Assembly: GCA_963576565.1 (NCBI GenBank)
Contig: OY755038.1
Span: 202,651,013 to 202,715,012, forward strand
Direction of reading: 5' to 3'
DNA: 64,000 bases
From: Aspidapion aeneum
Lineage: Eukaryota > Arthropoda > Insecta > Coleoptera > Brentidae
This document shows, one piece after another, positions 22,086 through 35,478 of this stretch; the first letter of the stretch is position 1; each line of letters starts with the position of its first letter. The translations under genes and the position numbers were made by a program. The notes beneath the pieces are model-generated. The model did not search any database. It had not been told where the DNA came from and saw only the letters and a list, made by a program, of their open reading frames with translations.

Positions 22086-24798
22086 CCTGCCATGCAACCC
22101 ATGCTTATCGTACGTTTTACCACAAAGTGTTTTTACTGTACAAGTAAAACGGAAGACAATACTGCGTGTCTATGGGGGCCTTTAGAGTAATAATTACTTT
22201 AACGTGTCAGCTGTAATTTTTTGTTGGCACTGTAAAATTAAATTTTGTTGAAATGCGACCAATAATTGTAAAATGACGATATTTATTACACTGTACCTAT
22301 TATAATAGATCAGTTGCTTTAACTTGGATATTTGTCATTTTCTTACAGAAATCATGATCAAATTCCTTTTTCATTATTTTTTTGCTATATAAAGCAATAA
22401 TCACAAAAAAAACAATGCAAAAAATCAAAAGAATCTGGAACGAAACACCTCCCCAACAGAAAACAAATATAGAATGCAAAATCGTTAGTTAAAAAAGTGA
22501 CAGCTCAGCTGACAAATTTCAACAAACTGTCAAAATAAGACCGCCGTTACATAAATACTGCATGGCTTTATTTGTGCACTAACAAAGTTTAGCATAATTT
22601 TTATTAACCCATTTACATTATATTATATTATATTACAGTAACACATATGTGGCGTCAAAAAAAATAACTCCGCTACTTCATGTTTAACATTGGGTCAATG
22701 GTATCGTCCATATTGTAAGCCAAAAATTCTCAAATTTTTAATAAAAATATACTGCTAGAATTATTAGTGCTAGACGTTATTCCACTTGCAATAAGTCTCT
22801 ATTTATGTCTGGTTATTGAACCAAATTAAGTACCGACAAGTTATAATCTTAAGTGTCGTATCGATTTTATTCAAATGAGCGTTAAGTATAATTATTTAAA
22901 TAATATGCTAAGCCTCTTAAAAGAAAGGAGACCGGTTAGCATTTTGATGTTTAAATGATTTAACCCACCGAAATTATAATTGAAACAAAAAAACCTTCAC
23001 AGCACCGGTCATGCAATACGTTACAAAAATATCGATGCTTAAATTACTTAAATTATTTTTTACGTTTACATTGAACATACTCAATTAATATTTAAAGTGG
23101 TCACAACACCAGTAAGAATTTCTTAAAAGTAACAGCAACGTACCCCGCTACGTCGCAGTAAACCGACACCGACGTGCCCACGTGGTATTTCTCTAAGTGG
23201 AAACCAATTTCTCGCTATGATTACGTAGTCACACCCGCGAAGAGCGAACACATGGCGACCACACTACTGTATCACATGAAAGTAGCTACTACGTCGGTCG
23301 GAGGGCTGCGTTTTTCCGTAATGGCCCAAAAAGAGCGGAGTAGTTAAAAATAATATTAGGGACTTATTGGAATAAAACCTGACTTTTACATTACATACAT
23401 AACATTATTATTACACAATATGGTGACCACAACAGTAAACAAAGTCGCTAAGTTTTTTAGTTTGGTTATGGCTATAATATGTACTAGTAAACATAGTCGC
23501 TATGTTATCTAAAAGTGTGAGATTTTACGAGCAAAAAATGAACATTCAACTATGACGTAAATTTTTATGTAAAACATGTATCATTTGTATTACAAAAAAA
23601 TTGTTTTTTGCTATGTGATGCAATTTTTTGTTGTGGTTGTTAAGGTTATGTTGTCATAATCGGCAGTTATCTCCACTAAATGGCGTTTAATATGAACATT
23701 TGGTTAAGATTTAATCAAATTGTGCATAAAATAGAATGTCTCTTTAATCTAGGCTCAAAAAACGAAAATAAAAAAAAACAATTTCTCTAATAATAGTGGA
23801 GAGGGCTACTTGACTGTAGTTCCGCTTTTAAAGTCTCAAAAAGTGTTTTTTTTTCTACTTTACCATATCCTATTGTTACGGGTTCACAACGACAAAGAAA
23901 CGAGCAAATGTCAAAAAACCATATGTCAATTTATTTCGACAACTCAATGTACAAAAATGTCACTAAAAGTCACTAATAACTCACTACTGAAATCGGTCTA
24001 TTAACTTCGTGTTAATATCTCGCGATTACTACAGATCGTTATCTCTGACTGACTAGTTAGGCGATGCCCACTCGCTTATATACCTATCTTTCCTTTTTCG
24101 GCGTCTAGAACAGTCGCGTATACAAGCGAGCGCAAGTCACAGATAACGCAACTAAAACCTAGACTAATAATATTATTATTATGTTGTATATTATGGTACT
24201 TAAGGACACCAGATACTATGTTCAACTTATTCCCTTAGCAAAAAAGACTCATTTCAGCTTCATAGTGCCTAAAAATTGCTAATAAAATTAAACGCATCCT
24301 AAAAAAAATCAATAAATTGTAATAACAAAAAAAGTTGAAATATTGAGATGCGTCTTTTTGGCATTGAACGGCAGTACACTAAACCTAAATAAATTATAAC
24401 TATAAAATTTAAATCACTTAAAAACAGTATATTACTCCCATAAACCGAAAATAAACATCAAAACCCCCCGTCTAGCTACACAAATAGTGAGTGTCACAAA
24501 ACAGTTTTACATTGTTGGAGACCTAAACACTTACACTACATTAATTTTTAAAAAATGTATGGCATTCGCATGTAAACAAGGTAATTATTTAAATTACTGT
24601 TAAGCCGCTGGTAACAGGTTTAATGTCCCAGCTTGATATCCAGTGATCAGTGAGTTAAAACAACGGATTTAAAAGATACTGTAGAAGTAGTATTAATAAT
24701 TACAACACGCAGTTCTGACCAAGTTTCTTTTTGGAATTGGTTGTTGGAACCAATAATATCTCTAATAAATTAAAACTATTATTTTCTTTATTGTATAG
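22086..24798. other. AT-rich stretch; one solitary element end
   Basis: No gene is recognised. Positions 23355-23387 match the terminal sequence of the palindromic element at 57976-58541 (TAGGGACTTATTGGAATAAA), so a solitary end or truncated copy lies here. A GC-richer patch precedes it (about 23140-23340) without recognisable coding. Confidence 0.5.
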
Positions 24799-24811
24799 GT
24801 ATTCAAAATAA

Positions 24812-25445
24812 GTACTTATGTTTTGGAAACGAATCAAGTGAGTTAGAACTAGACAATGTACAAACAATATCTCCATGCGATGAGTATGTATATTTGGGTG
24901 TCACATTTGATAAGAGAGGAACAGACTGTAAAGAACTGGAAAAAAAATAGTAAAAACAAAAAAGGCTATTGGATGTCTTAGCAGTATTTTATGGAGAAGA
25001 AATAAAAAAGAATGTAAAATTTAACATATATGAAAGAATGGTGAAAAGCACGCTATTGTATGGAATGGAGACTTGTCGCGTAACAGAAAAATACAAAACA
25101 AAAATGGAAAGTGTCGAAATGGATGCAATAAGAAGATCAATGAGAATATCTAGAACAGATCATATAAGAAATGAAATCATAAAAGAAAGAATGGGAATCG
25201 GGGGAAGCATAACGGATAACATCACTAAAAGGCAACGGATAAACGACGAAAGATTACCATAGCAGGTCCTACAATTGCAACCAATAGGGCACAGAAAAAG
25301 AGGGCGTCCTAAACTAGAATGGCAACAGTCAATCCAAAAATCAATGAGTCAAAAAAACCTGACAGCAGATGATTGTCAGGATCAAACGAGGTGGAGAATA
25401 GGCATCGGACAACGTAGAAAAACGTTTTAAACCGACATAGTAGTA
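24812..25445 (+). pseudogene. Non-LTR retrotransposon, family X copy 2, 5'-truncated insertion
   Basis: This is a complete insertion event: a perfect 13-bp duplication GTATTCAAAATAA flanks it (24799-24811, 25446-25458), its 5' end is truncated, and it ends in a TAG repeat tail. The coding part is the C-terminal third of a LINE ORF2: GVTFDKRGTDCKELEKK, SMRISRTDHIRNEIIKERM (conserved C-terminal block), KRGRPKLEWQQ and a final stop at 25430. One base is missing in the A run near 24945, causing a frameshift shared with copy 3. A TAG stop near 25259 adds a second defect. RT copies such LINE RNA at the target site; this copy is inert. Confidence 0.85.
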
Positions 25446-25971
25446 GTATTCAAAATAAACAAATAGGTAAATTTTATTATTTTCCTATGGCAGCATCTTT
25501 TGGATCCTCCCTCGTATTGGGCAAGGAATTCGCGCTTTACGATCAAAGCCGAATCAACCCCATATTTTGTCTCTGGCCGAGCCCTTGCGGTTTCGATATT
25601 TCCCTCTCTTTCAGACCCTGTCTATAAAACCATACTTAAATAACCCGCAAAATAACGTTCATGGAATTTGCTGCCCATAAAGCAGTCCTGGAATATGAAT
25701 CTTATTTACCTAGTGTATAGTTCATTCCAAAATTTTTGGTATAACTTTTTGATAGTAATCAGCTGTTACCATAACAAATAACATAGACCAGCGAAAAAAA
25801 ATCGTAAGAAGTTGTCCCAAAAATAATGGTATGGACCTTACGAGAAACGATTTCATGGCTTGTTTATTTGAGATTTTTTTCTAATTTTATTACAAGCTTT
25901 TATTTAGCTTCAGATGTTCTGTCTAACTATCTAACTAACTATCTAACTAATTATCTATCAAATCTTGTGAA

Positions 25972-26440
25972 GCGTTTTTGACACACATCCGATTTGGATG
26001 ATATTTGGTACACACATAGTGGTCCCATGACAATACAACATTAAGAAAAAAATATGACACCCTTCCCATTATCCGATTTGGATGAAATTTGGTATACATA
26101 TAGTGGTCCGATGACAAAACAACATTGAAAAAAAAATCCTACCACTCCTACCCCCACCCCCATCTATAGAAAAATGCGTTTTTGACACACTTCCCATTAT
26201 CCGATTTGGATGAAATTTGGTATACATATAGTGGTCCGATAACAATACAACAATAATGAAAAAATGTCCTCCCACCCCTACCCCCACCCCATTCCATAAA
26301 AAATGCGTTTTTGACACACTTCACTTCAAATGACTTTTATAAAATTTGGTATATGCATAAAGGTCCGATGGCAATGCAGCCCAAACAAAAAATATATTTC
26401 TACCTCTACCCCCACCCTCTCCTTCCCCTAATAGAAAAAT
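25972..26440. repeat. Degenerate tandem repeat, about 82-131 bp spacing, four units
   Basis: The phrase CCGATTTGGATGAAATTTGG begins at about 25989, 26071 and 26199, with a decayed fourth near 26330. Each is followed by AGTGGTCCGATGACAA-type text and, in later units, a CTACCCCCACCCC run. The repeat phrase is related in wording to 56565-56600, a style common in dispersed insect repeats. Confidence 0.75.
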
Positions 26441-26557
26441 GAGTTTCCAAATAACTCACGATCAGCGATTTCATTATAATCTAGAATAAACTCTTATGTT
26501 CTGTTATTGAACAAATCTTTTCATTTAATAGAGTAGATAGCTGAGGCTAAAAAGTAG

Positions 26558-27046
26558 AAAATAAATTGGTAAAAAAAAATTTTTAAGTCACAAACTTTTA
26601 TAAAATGCACTAAAATTTAAAAAATTATTTTCTAACATTCTAATATTATCATAATAATAAAAGCGATGGCCGCAAATCAAAGCATAAGTTAATCTAAATT
26701 TGTGATCTAAACACTTAAAGAATATTCAACATAGCAGGTCATCAAAGATATGTTTGATGTGCCGCAATGTTATGCCATTGCCATACCTATGTCAGAGAAA
26801 TGCTGGGGTATCTTGGGTCGGGTTGGGTGGATTTGGTAGCTCTGCACTTTTCTGCTAGATTGATTCTTGCAAATAGTGATATTTAATTGATACGGATATC
26901 TTATCGTGCTAACATCGTCAAAATTTCCATCAGTCGGCCATCGCTTTTATTATTATGATAATATTAGAATCTTAGAAAATTATTTTTTAATTTTTAGTGC
27001 ATTTTATAAAAGCTTGTGACTTAAAAAAAAATTTTTACCAATTTAT
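26558..27046. mobile_element. Fold-back element, about 490 bp
   Basis: The left arm 26558-26675 (AAATTGGTAAAAA ... AATAAAAGCGATGGCC) and the right arm 26937-27046 (GGCCATCGCTTTTATT ... TTTTTACCAATTT) are inverted copies around a 260-base unrelated centre. A TA-flanked element starts four bases after it. Confidence 0.7.
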
Positions 27047-27049
27047 ATA

Positions 27050-27231
27050 CAGTAAAGTCCGGATACAGTGAACTCGAAGATTGCACGGAAACTGGTTCGC
27101 TATATCCAAGGTTTACTATAGGAACATAGACTATTGTATACCTAAGTAAAAATTTTTTTGGTTATTTTGAACGGGGTTCGTTATAAGCGAGTGTTCATTA
27201 TAAACGGGTTCGCTATATGCGAACTTCACTG
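27050..27231. mobile_element. 182-bp TA-flanked element
   Basis: The ends CAGTAAAGTCCG and GAACTTCACTG are imperfect inverted repeats with TA on both sides. The words TTCGCTATA and TATAGCGAA-like steps (GGTTCGCTATATCC, GGTTCGCTATATGCG) recur. The style matches pogo-like non-autonomous elements. Confidence 0.7.
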
Positions 27232-30200
27232 TAGTTAAAAACTTGAAATGACTGTAAATTTTGTGTTATCCTCGGATGTCTTAAACAAGACATCCGTGAT
27301 TAGCACATGTGTAAATAGTTTTATGATGTTTCTGGTGCAAAAAATAAAACTATTTAAAAACAAGTGACAATAGGGCAATACCTCTTTTATAGTAGTTTAA
27401 TGTGTTTTGGTCCAGAAGGTAGGAAGTTATATCGCGTGGCCAGCCTTCTATCTAGGGGTAGGATTTTTGCATTGGCCATAAGGATTGCATGGGAGAAAAG
27501 AAATGCATTAAACCAACGTTGCCGGTTGAGCAAAAATATCAGTATATGCCGCGACTCAATTCGCGAAAGGTTAATTTAGTCAGCTTTGTGTAAGTGACAA
27601 ACGAGGCTATACATAACCAGAATAATACATTAAAATTCTGCTTGTTCATAAAAGTAATTCACTTACTTTTACGTTACATTATTTTCGTTTCACATTCACT
27701 AAAGTCAATTTTTTTTTGAAGGATAACTTACCAATCTAGAAGTGAGTTACCTATTATTTAATTTTAGTTTTTTAATGCATTTTTAGTCCAACGTGTGACG
27801 CAACGTGGGTAGAGTACGCGTTAGAGGGCGAGACCCTAGGGGGTGGTAGAGGTGGTATGAAGCCACAAAAGTAGATCCTGATTGAGTACTTTTCCTAGAC
27901 AAATATGAAAATTATGAGTAGCAGTTCCTCTTAATCCACAAATGAACATTTGAAAAAAGGAGCAGGCATTTCTTGAGTAAATGCGTCGGAGACAAAATTT
28001 TCAGAAAATATTGGAGCAATAATACTTTAAATGCTCGCATGCGGAAATAGATACAAAGCGAACTTTTTTCATAACTCAAAACCTACACACATAAAAAAAA
28101 ATGTCTTCAGTCAATGCAAATTGCTTTGACCCAAGAAAAAATCTGCACGAAAACGACATTTTCTTAACAAAAAAAACTATTCTCTTGAACTGCTGGTTTC
28201 CGTTGAAAATAAAAGTTGCATTTATCCAAGAAAATTGATTTGTTTTGAATGGAAGCGGCAACCTTCTTGTTTTGTGTGTTCTAGTATTATGGAATAAATC
28301 ACCATTTTCGTTTTGAGATGCCGCATATTTTGAGTTAAAAAATTGAAAGTCTTTAGGCAAAGTAAAGCTTTATTTGTGTTAAGAAGATATTAGTAAGACA
28401 TGTTATATCTTGCTTCAAAACCACTTTTTCTTCGCTAAAGGCAGTTTGTTTTAAACCAAAACATTTTACCAAGACAATTATTTTTTTTTTCACAAAACAA
28501 ACGGTTTGCTTAGATGAAAAGAAAACATTTTGTTCGGAGACTTTTGCTTTTGGGTCAAGATAATTTTTTCAAGAAAACTACTTTTCTTAACTGAAGAACT
28601 TCTTTTTTTCTGTGCAGAAGATAGTTTGAATCCGGAAAAATAAGCCGCAGGTAGCAAAAATCTTTTCACGTTAATTATCTTTTTAGAACAATGCTGCACT
28701 TTTTGTCAAAGAGCGACATGCACCACAGGCAAAAATGTTTTAAATCCAGATTTTTAAACAAAAGTCGATGCCAAAATCTAATGCCACCAAAAGACTTTTG
28801 TATCTTATTGGGTCAAAATCGTTTAAGGTGTTCTTGATTTATCGTGTGTATTCAAACAGCCAATTTATTTTATTCGCCGATTTCTGTGTTTTAGGACCTA
28901 AAACTCACATTTAATAAAATTAAAAAATTTAATTTTTACGTTTTTAGTAGAGTCCACCTCTTGTATGGTGGACTAAACATCAAGTCATGTAATAATTCTT
29001 GCAATAAGCAAATGTTTCAGTTTGTCCGCCCTTTGATGACTGCGACCACTTGCGTCTGTAGTTATTTATCAAGGATAACATTTGGCAACGCTGGAACGCT
29101 TTCGGCGGGAATCGGTCGTATTGCGGTCTCTTATTAACATGCTATACTCTATCTGTTTTTATACTCTTATAAGCGTATAAAAAAGGATGAACAAATGGAA
29201 AGCAAGAAGTCAGTGAGGGAGCAAAGACGCGCATATTCAGGAGCGTTTGCCGGTGTGACTCAAAATTCATTAATAGTTTTTTATTACTAAACAGGAGCAA
29301 TCACAGTAAGATATCCACTTTTAAAAGACGAAGCAATAGTCATTAATATTTATTTCGTTATTTTAGCTTTAATCAGGAAACATTAAGTTGATAAAAATTC
29401 AATTTTTTAATAATTTTTTCTTACACAATAACCTTGCTCTTTTATTAAAGTGGCCCTTAAATGCCGCTCAAGTGTGTTTCGTGAAGCCAATCTCCTGGCG
29501 GCGGCTCACGAAGTCAAGTTGCTAAAAGTCACCATACACTATCCAGGAAACAGAATAGGGTACAACATTTTTGGGGGTAGGGATGTACGACAGCCCTAAA
29601 CCTCTTGCCTTCTACTGGTTTCAGTCTGCAGAAAAAAGTATTTGGCACGTTTTACTACTCCTTTTAAAATTTTGTTTTTGCTCCTAAATTAAGCATTTTC
29701 ACATTTTCTAAATTATGAAAAAGTGAAAGAAATAAATAAAAAAGTAATTGTCAACTACTTTTTTTATTTTGCAAGTAGGAAATTTATAATTAAGTTATTT
29801 TTTGTTGTAATTAATTACACAGTTTTCTAAGTACATTCCTGTAAAGTAATTTGTAATCTAATAGTTACTTTTCAAAGTATTGGTATAAGACCAAGAAATT
29901 TGTTATCCATAAAGTTGAATTTATGGAATATTTTGTTTGTGCGTGTAGTAACCTCCTTTAACATTTTTGCCATGTTATAAAGCTCTACCTGTACACTTAA
30001 CTATGGATTCGCAGTATTGATTATTAGTCATACAGTTCAAATGATATCTAAGAGATGGCGCTACATCAATTAAAATCAAGGGGTTTTAAGGATTTTCTTA
30101 AATTTTTCTTCTTAATTTAATAATCTTCTCTCACATGCATCGCCGTCTTTGGCCTACTCAGCCGGTAAGAGTAACGTCAATAGATCGTGAAAAGAAAACC

Positions 30201-31960
30201 ATTTTCTTGAATTGCTAACTTGAGAACAGCGCTAAACTATTTATCTCTCTTAGTGCCATTTATTTAAATAGCGATCTTACTTCAATTCACATATTTTTCA
30301 ATGGCCAAACGATCGTTGAAGAACCCTGTATGTGGACTTGTTCACGCGGTATCTTAAAAGGTAGAATGCACGTAGTTTTAGGCAGTTTTTCGCGTATAAT
30401 TTTGACCTAAGCTTAAGCGATGTTGTCATAATATGTGGTTTGTGATGAGTGATGACAGAGAATGACCCTTCTATATTAAAATCCACGAGTCTTTAGTTGC
30501 GGTTAGACTGTTTCTTTCAATACGAATTCAAGAAGGCCCCTTTGTATTCTATTAGCTTTTTATGTTCAGAACAGCAAACTCGATACCAATTCATGATAAA
30601 GATTCAAGTTCAGTTAGTATAAAATCACATTCTTTATTTCTTGGGTAAATGCGAATGGAGATTATCTTCTACAGGTATATTATCATTTTTAATGGTCTTT
30701 TCTTTTAAAAGGCTTTTGAGCAGTTTGAGTACCAATTCTTGTATACATTTATTACCTGGTCTTTCCGTTTTTGCTTTGTTATCAGATGGAATTCACAATT
30801 ATTACCCTTAAATTTTATGATTAGACACTTAAAGTGGATAAGTACGCAATTCATATCGCGTTGTCGTATTCGTAACTAAAGTCGGTACGTTATAAGAAGT
30901 CGGATATCGGATTATATCTCCAAAAAATGTTATCGCTTTTTGAACAGTAAGTCAGTTAAGTTAGAATGCCCTCGCTGTACTTGATCGTACCAGACATCCC
31001 ACTGGTTCACTGTATTCGGCATAATATGAGTGGGCTAAATCAGCGGTCTTAAAACAAAATTATTTAAGAATCCGTTTAGTCGAGATTCAAACTTATCGCA
31101 GAGCTTTGAAATTTGGCACATTAATAGGCATCGACAGACTAAATCGAAATGGATTCTTGCATTTTTTCGATTTGAGCCCCCCACTCCCCGCTATAGGCAT
31201 AAATATGTCGAAACAGAAAATTTGACATGGCGTAGTTAGTTTACACCTGGAAGACACAATTTAACGGTAATGATTTATGATTTTTTTGCAAGCCAGACAA
31301 TAGCGCATTGTCGGCGTCTTAAAATATGACACAAATTTTAATGGTTTTTTGGAAAAAACTCAAAAAGTACCAAACTAATCTAAAATCTGATATTTATAGA
31401 TCTTGGTAGGCCCTATCTATAAAGTTATTCTAAATTTTTCATTTTAACGTCTCTGTTTCGAGATATAGGCAAATAATTGAAATGTAAAAGAATGCTGTTT
31501 TTGAAAAACACAGGGACCTATTGCGCGTCAATGCACTAAGTGAGCGACATCTAAAACCAAAAATTAATTTTTTTGACCGTAGAAATAGGTTCAGCCAAGG
31601 GCTGTCAAGTTACCGGGTCTAGAAAAAAAATAGTTTCTGAGATATGACCCTTCAAAATTGTACATAAAAACGCTGATATCTTAAAAACGACTGAGCATCG
31701 TATCGATATGCGGTTTTCGGTATATAGTAGACTACATTTTGCTCAATAATTTGTGTTATAACCAAAAACTCCGTAAGAGCTTTAGTTTCTGAAATGAAAA
31801 CTGTTTTCAAGGCTGATATATCATGGCTTCACTTGAAGTGGGCTAATGCTAGCTAGGAAGGTATCAGATCCGTCATGGATCCATTTATTTAAATAAAAGT
31901 AAACATGAATAATCAAGAAAAGGTAGAAATAGTAAATTGCAATCCCAAATTTTTTAAACA
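27232..31960. other. Long AT-rich stretch without a supported gene
   Basis: Nothing here reads as a recognisable protein. The part 28060-28750 is a loose, degenerate pattern of AAGAAAA and TTTTCTT words resembling 59840-60190. The part 31660-31890 is a copy of the dispersed repeat near 4.6 kb. A GC-richer stretch near 29020-29130 has no recognised coding. Confidence 0.5.
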
Positions 31961-31964
31961 ACCT

Positions 31965-32310
31965 GAACAACTGAGAAGTGATGACAATTTTGAGAAAAAG
32001 AGTTAGACATACTTCTGGCTATTCAAGAAAACCCCAAAGAAATCATTATCAGCACGTTTACAAGAAAAATACTAAAAAAGCACAAACTCAAACCTTTTAA
32101 GCCAAAATTTATTCACACTTTAATAGAAAGAGATTTGAATCAGCGCTGGGATTTTTGTGCATGGCTTTTAGAATGTTTAGAAAATAAAAGAGTTTTTTTG
32201 AAAAAAAATTGTTTTACTGATGAAGCAGTATTTACAACAAACGGGATATTTAGCTCTTGAAATTCTGGGTATTGGAGCACTGAGAATCCACATTGGTCGG
32301 TAGAGTGTCG
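31965..32310 (+). pseudogene. Transposase fragment (DDE type, mariner-related)
   Basis: In pieces, the translation resembles the middle of an insect DDE transposase: a linker helix (LAIQENPKKSLSA), then KILKKHKLKPFKPKFIHTL, RWDFCAWLLECLENK, and FTDEAVFTTNG, where the aspartate is the likely first catalytic residue. At least one frameshift and a TGA at about 32258 break it. The text continues toward YWSTENPHW and then changes abruptly into a LINE fragment. It may belong to the same class as the helix-turn-helix ORF at 45588, but I cannot confirm that. Confidence 0.6.
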
Positions 32311-32745
32311 TAGCCAGTCAGAATTAGATGGATGCTGGGACGGACACGAAAAGACCTCGGACTGCTGATAGGTACTCTAACCGGACATAACCGGTTGAGG
32401 AGGCACATGACACGTATAGGAGTCGAGAATGACCCTACCTCTCCAGCCTGTGGACAGGAAGAAGAGACATCAAGACACCTCGTGGCAGAATGCGAGGCCT
32501 ACGCAAGGATGAGACAACAGGCACTCGGAGCGCCAATTCTGAGCGAGGAAGAACGGTACATGCTCAAATGGGCAGACTTACTGGACTTTGTAAAGAGAAC
32601 AGGAAGGCCCAATGAGTTACCCGACCATCAAAGGGAAGTGCAGAGAGTGGGTTAAGGAACAGACTTGGGGCATGGCAAAAAGGGCCTACTCTGGCCTACT
32701 TGTCAGACCTGCGGGTCAACCCCCCTACTACTACTACTACTACTA
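32311..32745 (+). pseudogene. Non-LTR retrotransposon 3' end (I/R1-type C-terminus)
   Basis: The frame 32332-32655 reads SRxDL-like text as TRKDLGLLIGTLTGHNRLRR, then a Cys-His cluster (CGQEEETSRHLVAEC), the usual C-terminal zinc-knuckle-like end of I-, R1- or LOA-type ORF2 proteins after RNase H. The stop is at about 32653. A short 3' UTR and a CTA repeat (32725-32745) follow, matching the simple-repeat tails of such elements. Everything upstream of the RNase H end is missing. Confidence 0.75.
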
Positions 32746-32802
32746 GCCAGTACTCTGAAAAGGTTAATGTTTGGTGTAGGATATAAGATACAAGGTAAAT
32801 CA

Positions 32803-33065
32803 TTCATTCTTTTTGATTTACCTTGTATCTTGTAGTCAGTTTGATTACTGCAGTCAGGCAAGCCACGCTGAGGATAGAAATGCTTTTTTCCGAAACACCG
32901 GTGTCCGTGGTTAACTTTAATCCTTTGAAATTGCCTTTTATCCCTTGTTAACTCATTGTTTTCGATTCCGAACCGACGCCGTGGAGACGGTGATAGCATG
33001 GTCTGGTTGAACTGTGACGAAATGTCTTTCTTCCTTATAGACCGGTGGACGTTTCCTTCCCGCCA
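32803..33065 (-). repeat. Fragment repeated at 41.15-41.35 kb
   Basis: The reverse complement aligns with 41150-41350 (GGCACCGGTGTTTCGG-like, GAAAAAAGCATTTC, GACTACAAGATACAA, CACCGGTCTAT). In the 41-kb copy the segment runs straight into family X reverse transcriptase text, so it may be an upstream part of that LINE. Confidence 0.65.
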
Positions 33066-33544
33066 TGGACTTAGTTTACTTGGTTTGGTGTCGTTTCACT
33101 CGTTGAATGCAACATAGGTTCGGTTCGGTTACAAATTGATTTTGAAGATTAATTCTAATTCATGATCCCTTTTTAATCTGTTTAAATGTCTGGTTTATAA
33201 TAGTCTACCTATTTAGCTGCTTTAAAAAACTCGTTTGTTAGAAGAAGAAGCAAATCGCCAAACAAAAGCAGGGAGCTGTAACAGCTAACTAAACACAATA
33301 AAAACCCTCACATATACAAAACCACTTCTAAATATTAGAGTTAACATTTTCACCCCATACGGTAGGGTTGCTTTATATTAAGTATTCAAGCAGAGTAATA
33401 AGGGTGGATGAAAAAATGGGTTTTATTAGGGCTTAAAATTTTAAGAGGGTAGGGAGAGTATCAAGGGTTAAGAATTTTTTATCATATTTTAAAATATATA
33501 ATGTAAAAAAGTTTTTATCTTTTGGATATGATATTTGGATTAAT

Positions 33545-34700
33545 GCGTCCTAAATTTTGGAAAGTTGCAGAAATTATCGGGATTCCAAAGCCAGGAAAGC
33601 CACCCCATGAGGCTATCTTTGCTGCCAATTATATCCAAAAAAAATATTACTTCTAAGAATAAAACCATTCATAGAAAGAGAAGAAATTATTCCATCTCAT
33701 CAATTTGAATTTCGGGACAAGCATTCAGCGATAGATTAAATACAAAGAACTACTAATATAATAGAAAAAGCACTAGAAGAGGGAAACGTTTATTCTGAAG
33801 TCCTTCCAGATGTAGCACAAGCATTTGACAAAGTATGGCATAAAGGCCTAAATTTTAAACTAAAACGTTTTCTGCCAAAACAATATTCTAATATTTTGGA
33901 ATCATACATATCTGATAGACATTTCAGAGTAAAACAGGAAGATTCATACTCAAATTTAAGAGAAATTCAAGCAGGCGTGCTCCAGGATAGGGTATACAAT
34001 GATATTTATACTTGTGATATCCCAAAACCAGAAAAATATCACTTCGTAACATTTGCCGATGATACTGGTTTATTGACGGTAGAAAAGTCTATTGATGATT
34101 CAATACAAAAACTTCAGGGTGCAGTCACCAAAGTTCACATTGGATCACGAAGTGACGAATAAAATTAAATGAAACCAAATCAATTCATGTTGATTTTACA
34201 AATAAAAGTATAAATTACATACAAATCACAATTAACAACACTCCCGTACCATATTCAAATAAGGCGAAATATCTCGGTATGACACTTGATGCCAAATTGC
34301 GCTGGAGAGCACATATTAAGAAAAAAAAATAGAACTTGAGATAATGTATTGAAAAATGAACTGGCTAATTTGAAGGAAGTCCAATTTAACAATTCATAAC
34401 AAGTTAGTCCTTTAAAGAGAAATATTGAAACTGGTATTAACGTATGGTTCAACTATTGGGTTGTACTAAAGAGAGTATCGTCCTAGTTTTACAGATACTT
34501 CAAAATAAAGTATTAAGAAACATTGTGAATGCACTTGGTACGTTAGAAATAGTGACCTTCATCGGAACCTAAAAATGTAGCAGAGATTATCAAAAATTAT
34601 GCAAAAAGGCATGAAGATAGACTCTATCGACATGTGAATGTGGAAGCAATTGAGCTACAAGACAATACATGCTAGACTAAAAAGAGTTAAGAGGTGTTTG
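33545..34700 (+). pseudogene. Jockey-like reverse transcriptase, decayed
   Basis: Conserved reverse transcriptase blocks can be followed in order across several frames. There is PKFWKVAEIIGIPKPGKPP, then an SLLP step, a long helix (RIKPFIEREEIIPSHQFEF), the first catalytic block with the usual DVxxAFD as DVAQAFDKVWH, a QAGV step, then FADDTGLL, the catalytic Asp-Asp box, at about 34051. After that come YLGMTLDAKLRW and a C-terminal region to about 34700. Frameshifts, stops and a deletion between QAGV and the catalytic box show it is long dead. The order of blocks and the KYLGMTLD phrase fit the Jockey clade. Confidence 0.8.
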
Positions 34701-35478
34701 AGCCAGTGAACTAAATGAAATATATAAAACAAAATAATGCTTTAAATACAATACAAATGTGAATTGCCGATGAAGCAAAGTGGGGAGAACTGTTGAGCTA
34801 ACTTTAAGTTTAAAGTGAGGATGGGTTAGCGGGAAATACGGAAAGCGTTAGAGATTTAGGCCTCTTTATTTTTTGGCGACGTTTCGACGGTAGTTTTCCA
34901 TCTTTTTCTTTGAAAATAAAGGGGTGTTACATCTCTCACGTTGTCCTTATTTCCGGCTAACCTTTCCTCACTGTAAAATCTAAGGACGTCAACTTAAATT
35001 TAACTTTTCTAGTAATTTAAGTTAAAACAAAATTGCTATAATTAGTCTTCAAACAAGTTTTCGTGGCTAATCGGGTAAAAAGAAGTTTTTGTTTCTTTCA
35101 TATTTTTTTGTGGGTAGCTCGAAAGCTTAACCTCTCGGGGGTCCAAGATCTAATGGACACCTAATAAGTGCTGACAGTTTACTGTTTCGTCCTTATGGGA
35201 CTTCTCAGAACACTGTTTGGTCAATGTTACATCCTTGCGAAGTTAATTAGACGGTTTTGTCTCTAATCCTATGTCTATAGTGAGAAAACCCTCGCAAGAA
35301 GCGCCATCTACCGAGATACGAGAGAAACTAGAACGATTAGCCACGAAAACTTGTTTGATTTTTAAATTCACGGGTACTAAAATTCACGTTTATTAGTCTT
35401 GTCTTATTGACCAGATTGTAATACAACAAACACAGTGTTGGTTGACAAATAAAAAATATATTTTGGATATTCCATATA
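34701..35478. other. No gene recognised
   Basis: AT-rich sequence. The phrase GGCGACGTTTCGACGG near 34877 is like words found in dispersed insect repeats. Confidence 0.45.

Noticed and set aside
23140..23340. GC-richer patch as an RNA gene or exon
   Set aside because: No cloverleaf, no frame and no splice pair could be supported by eye.
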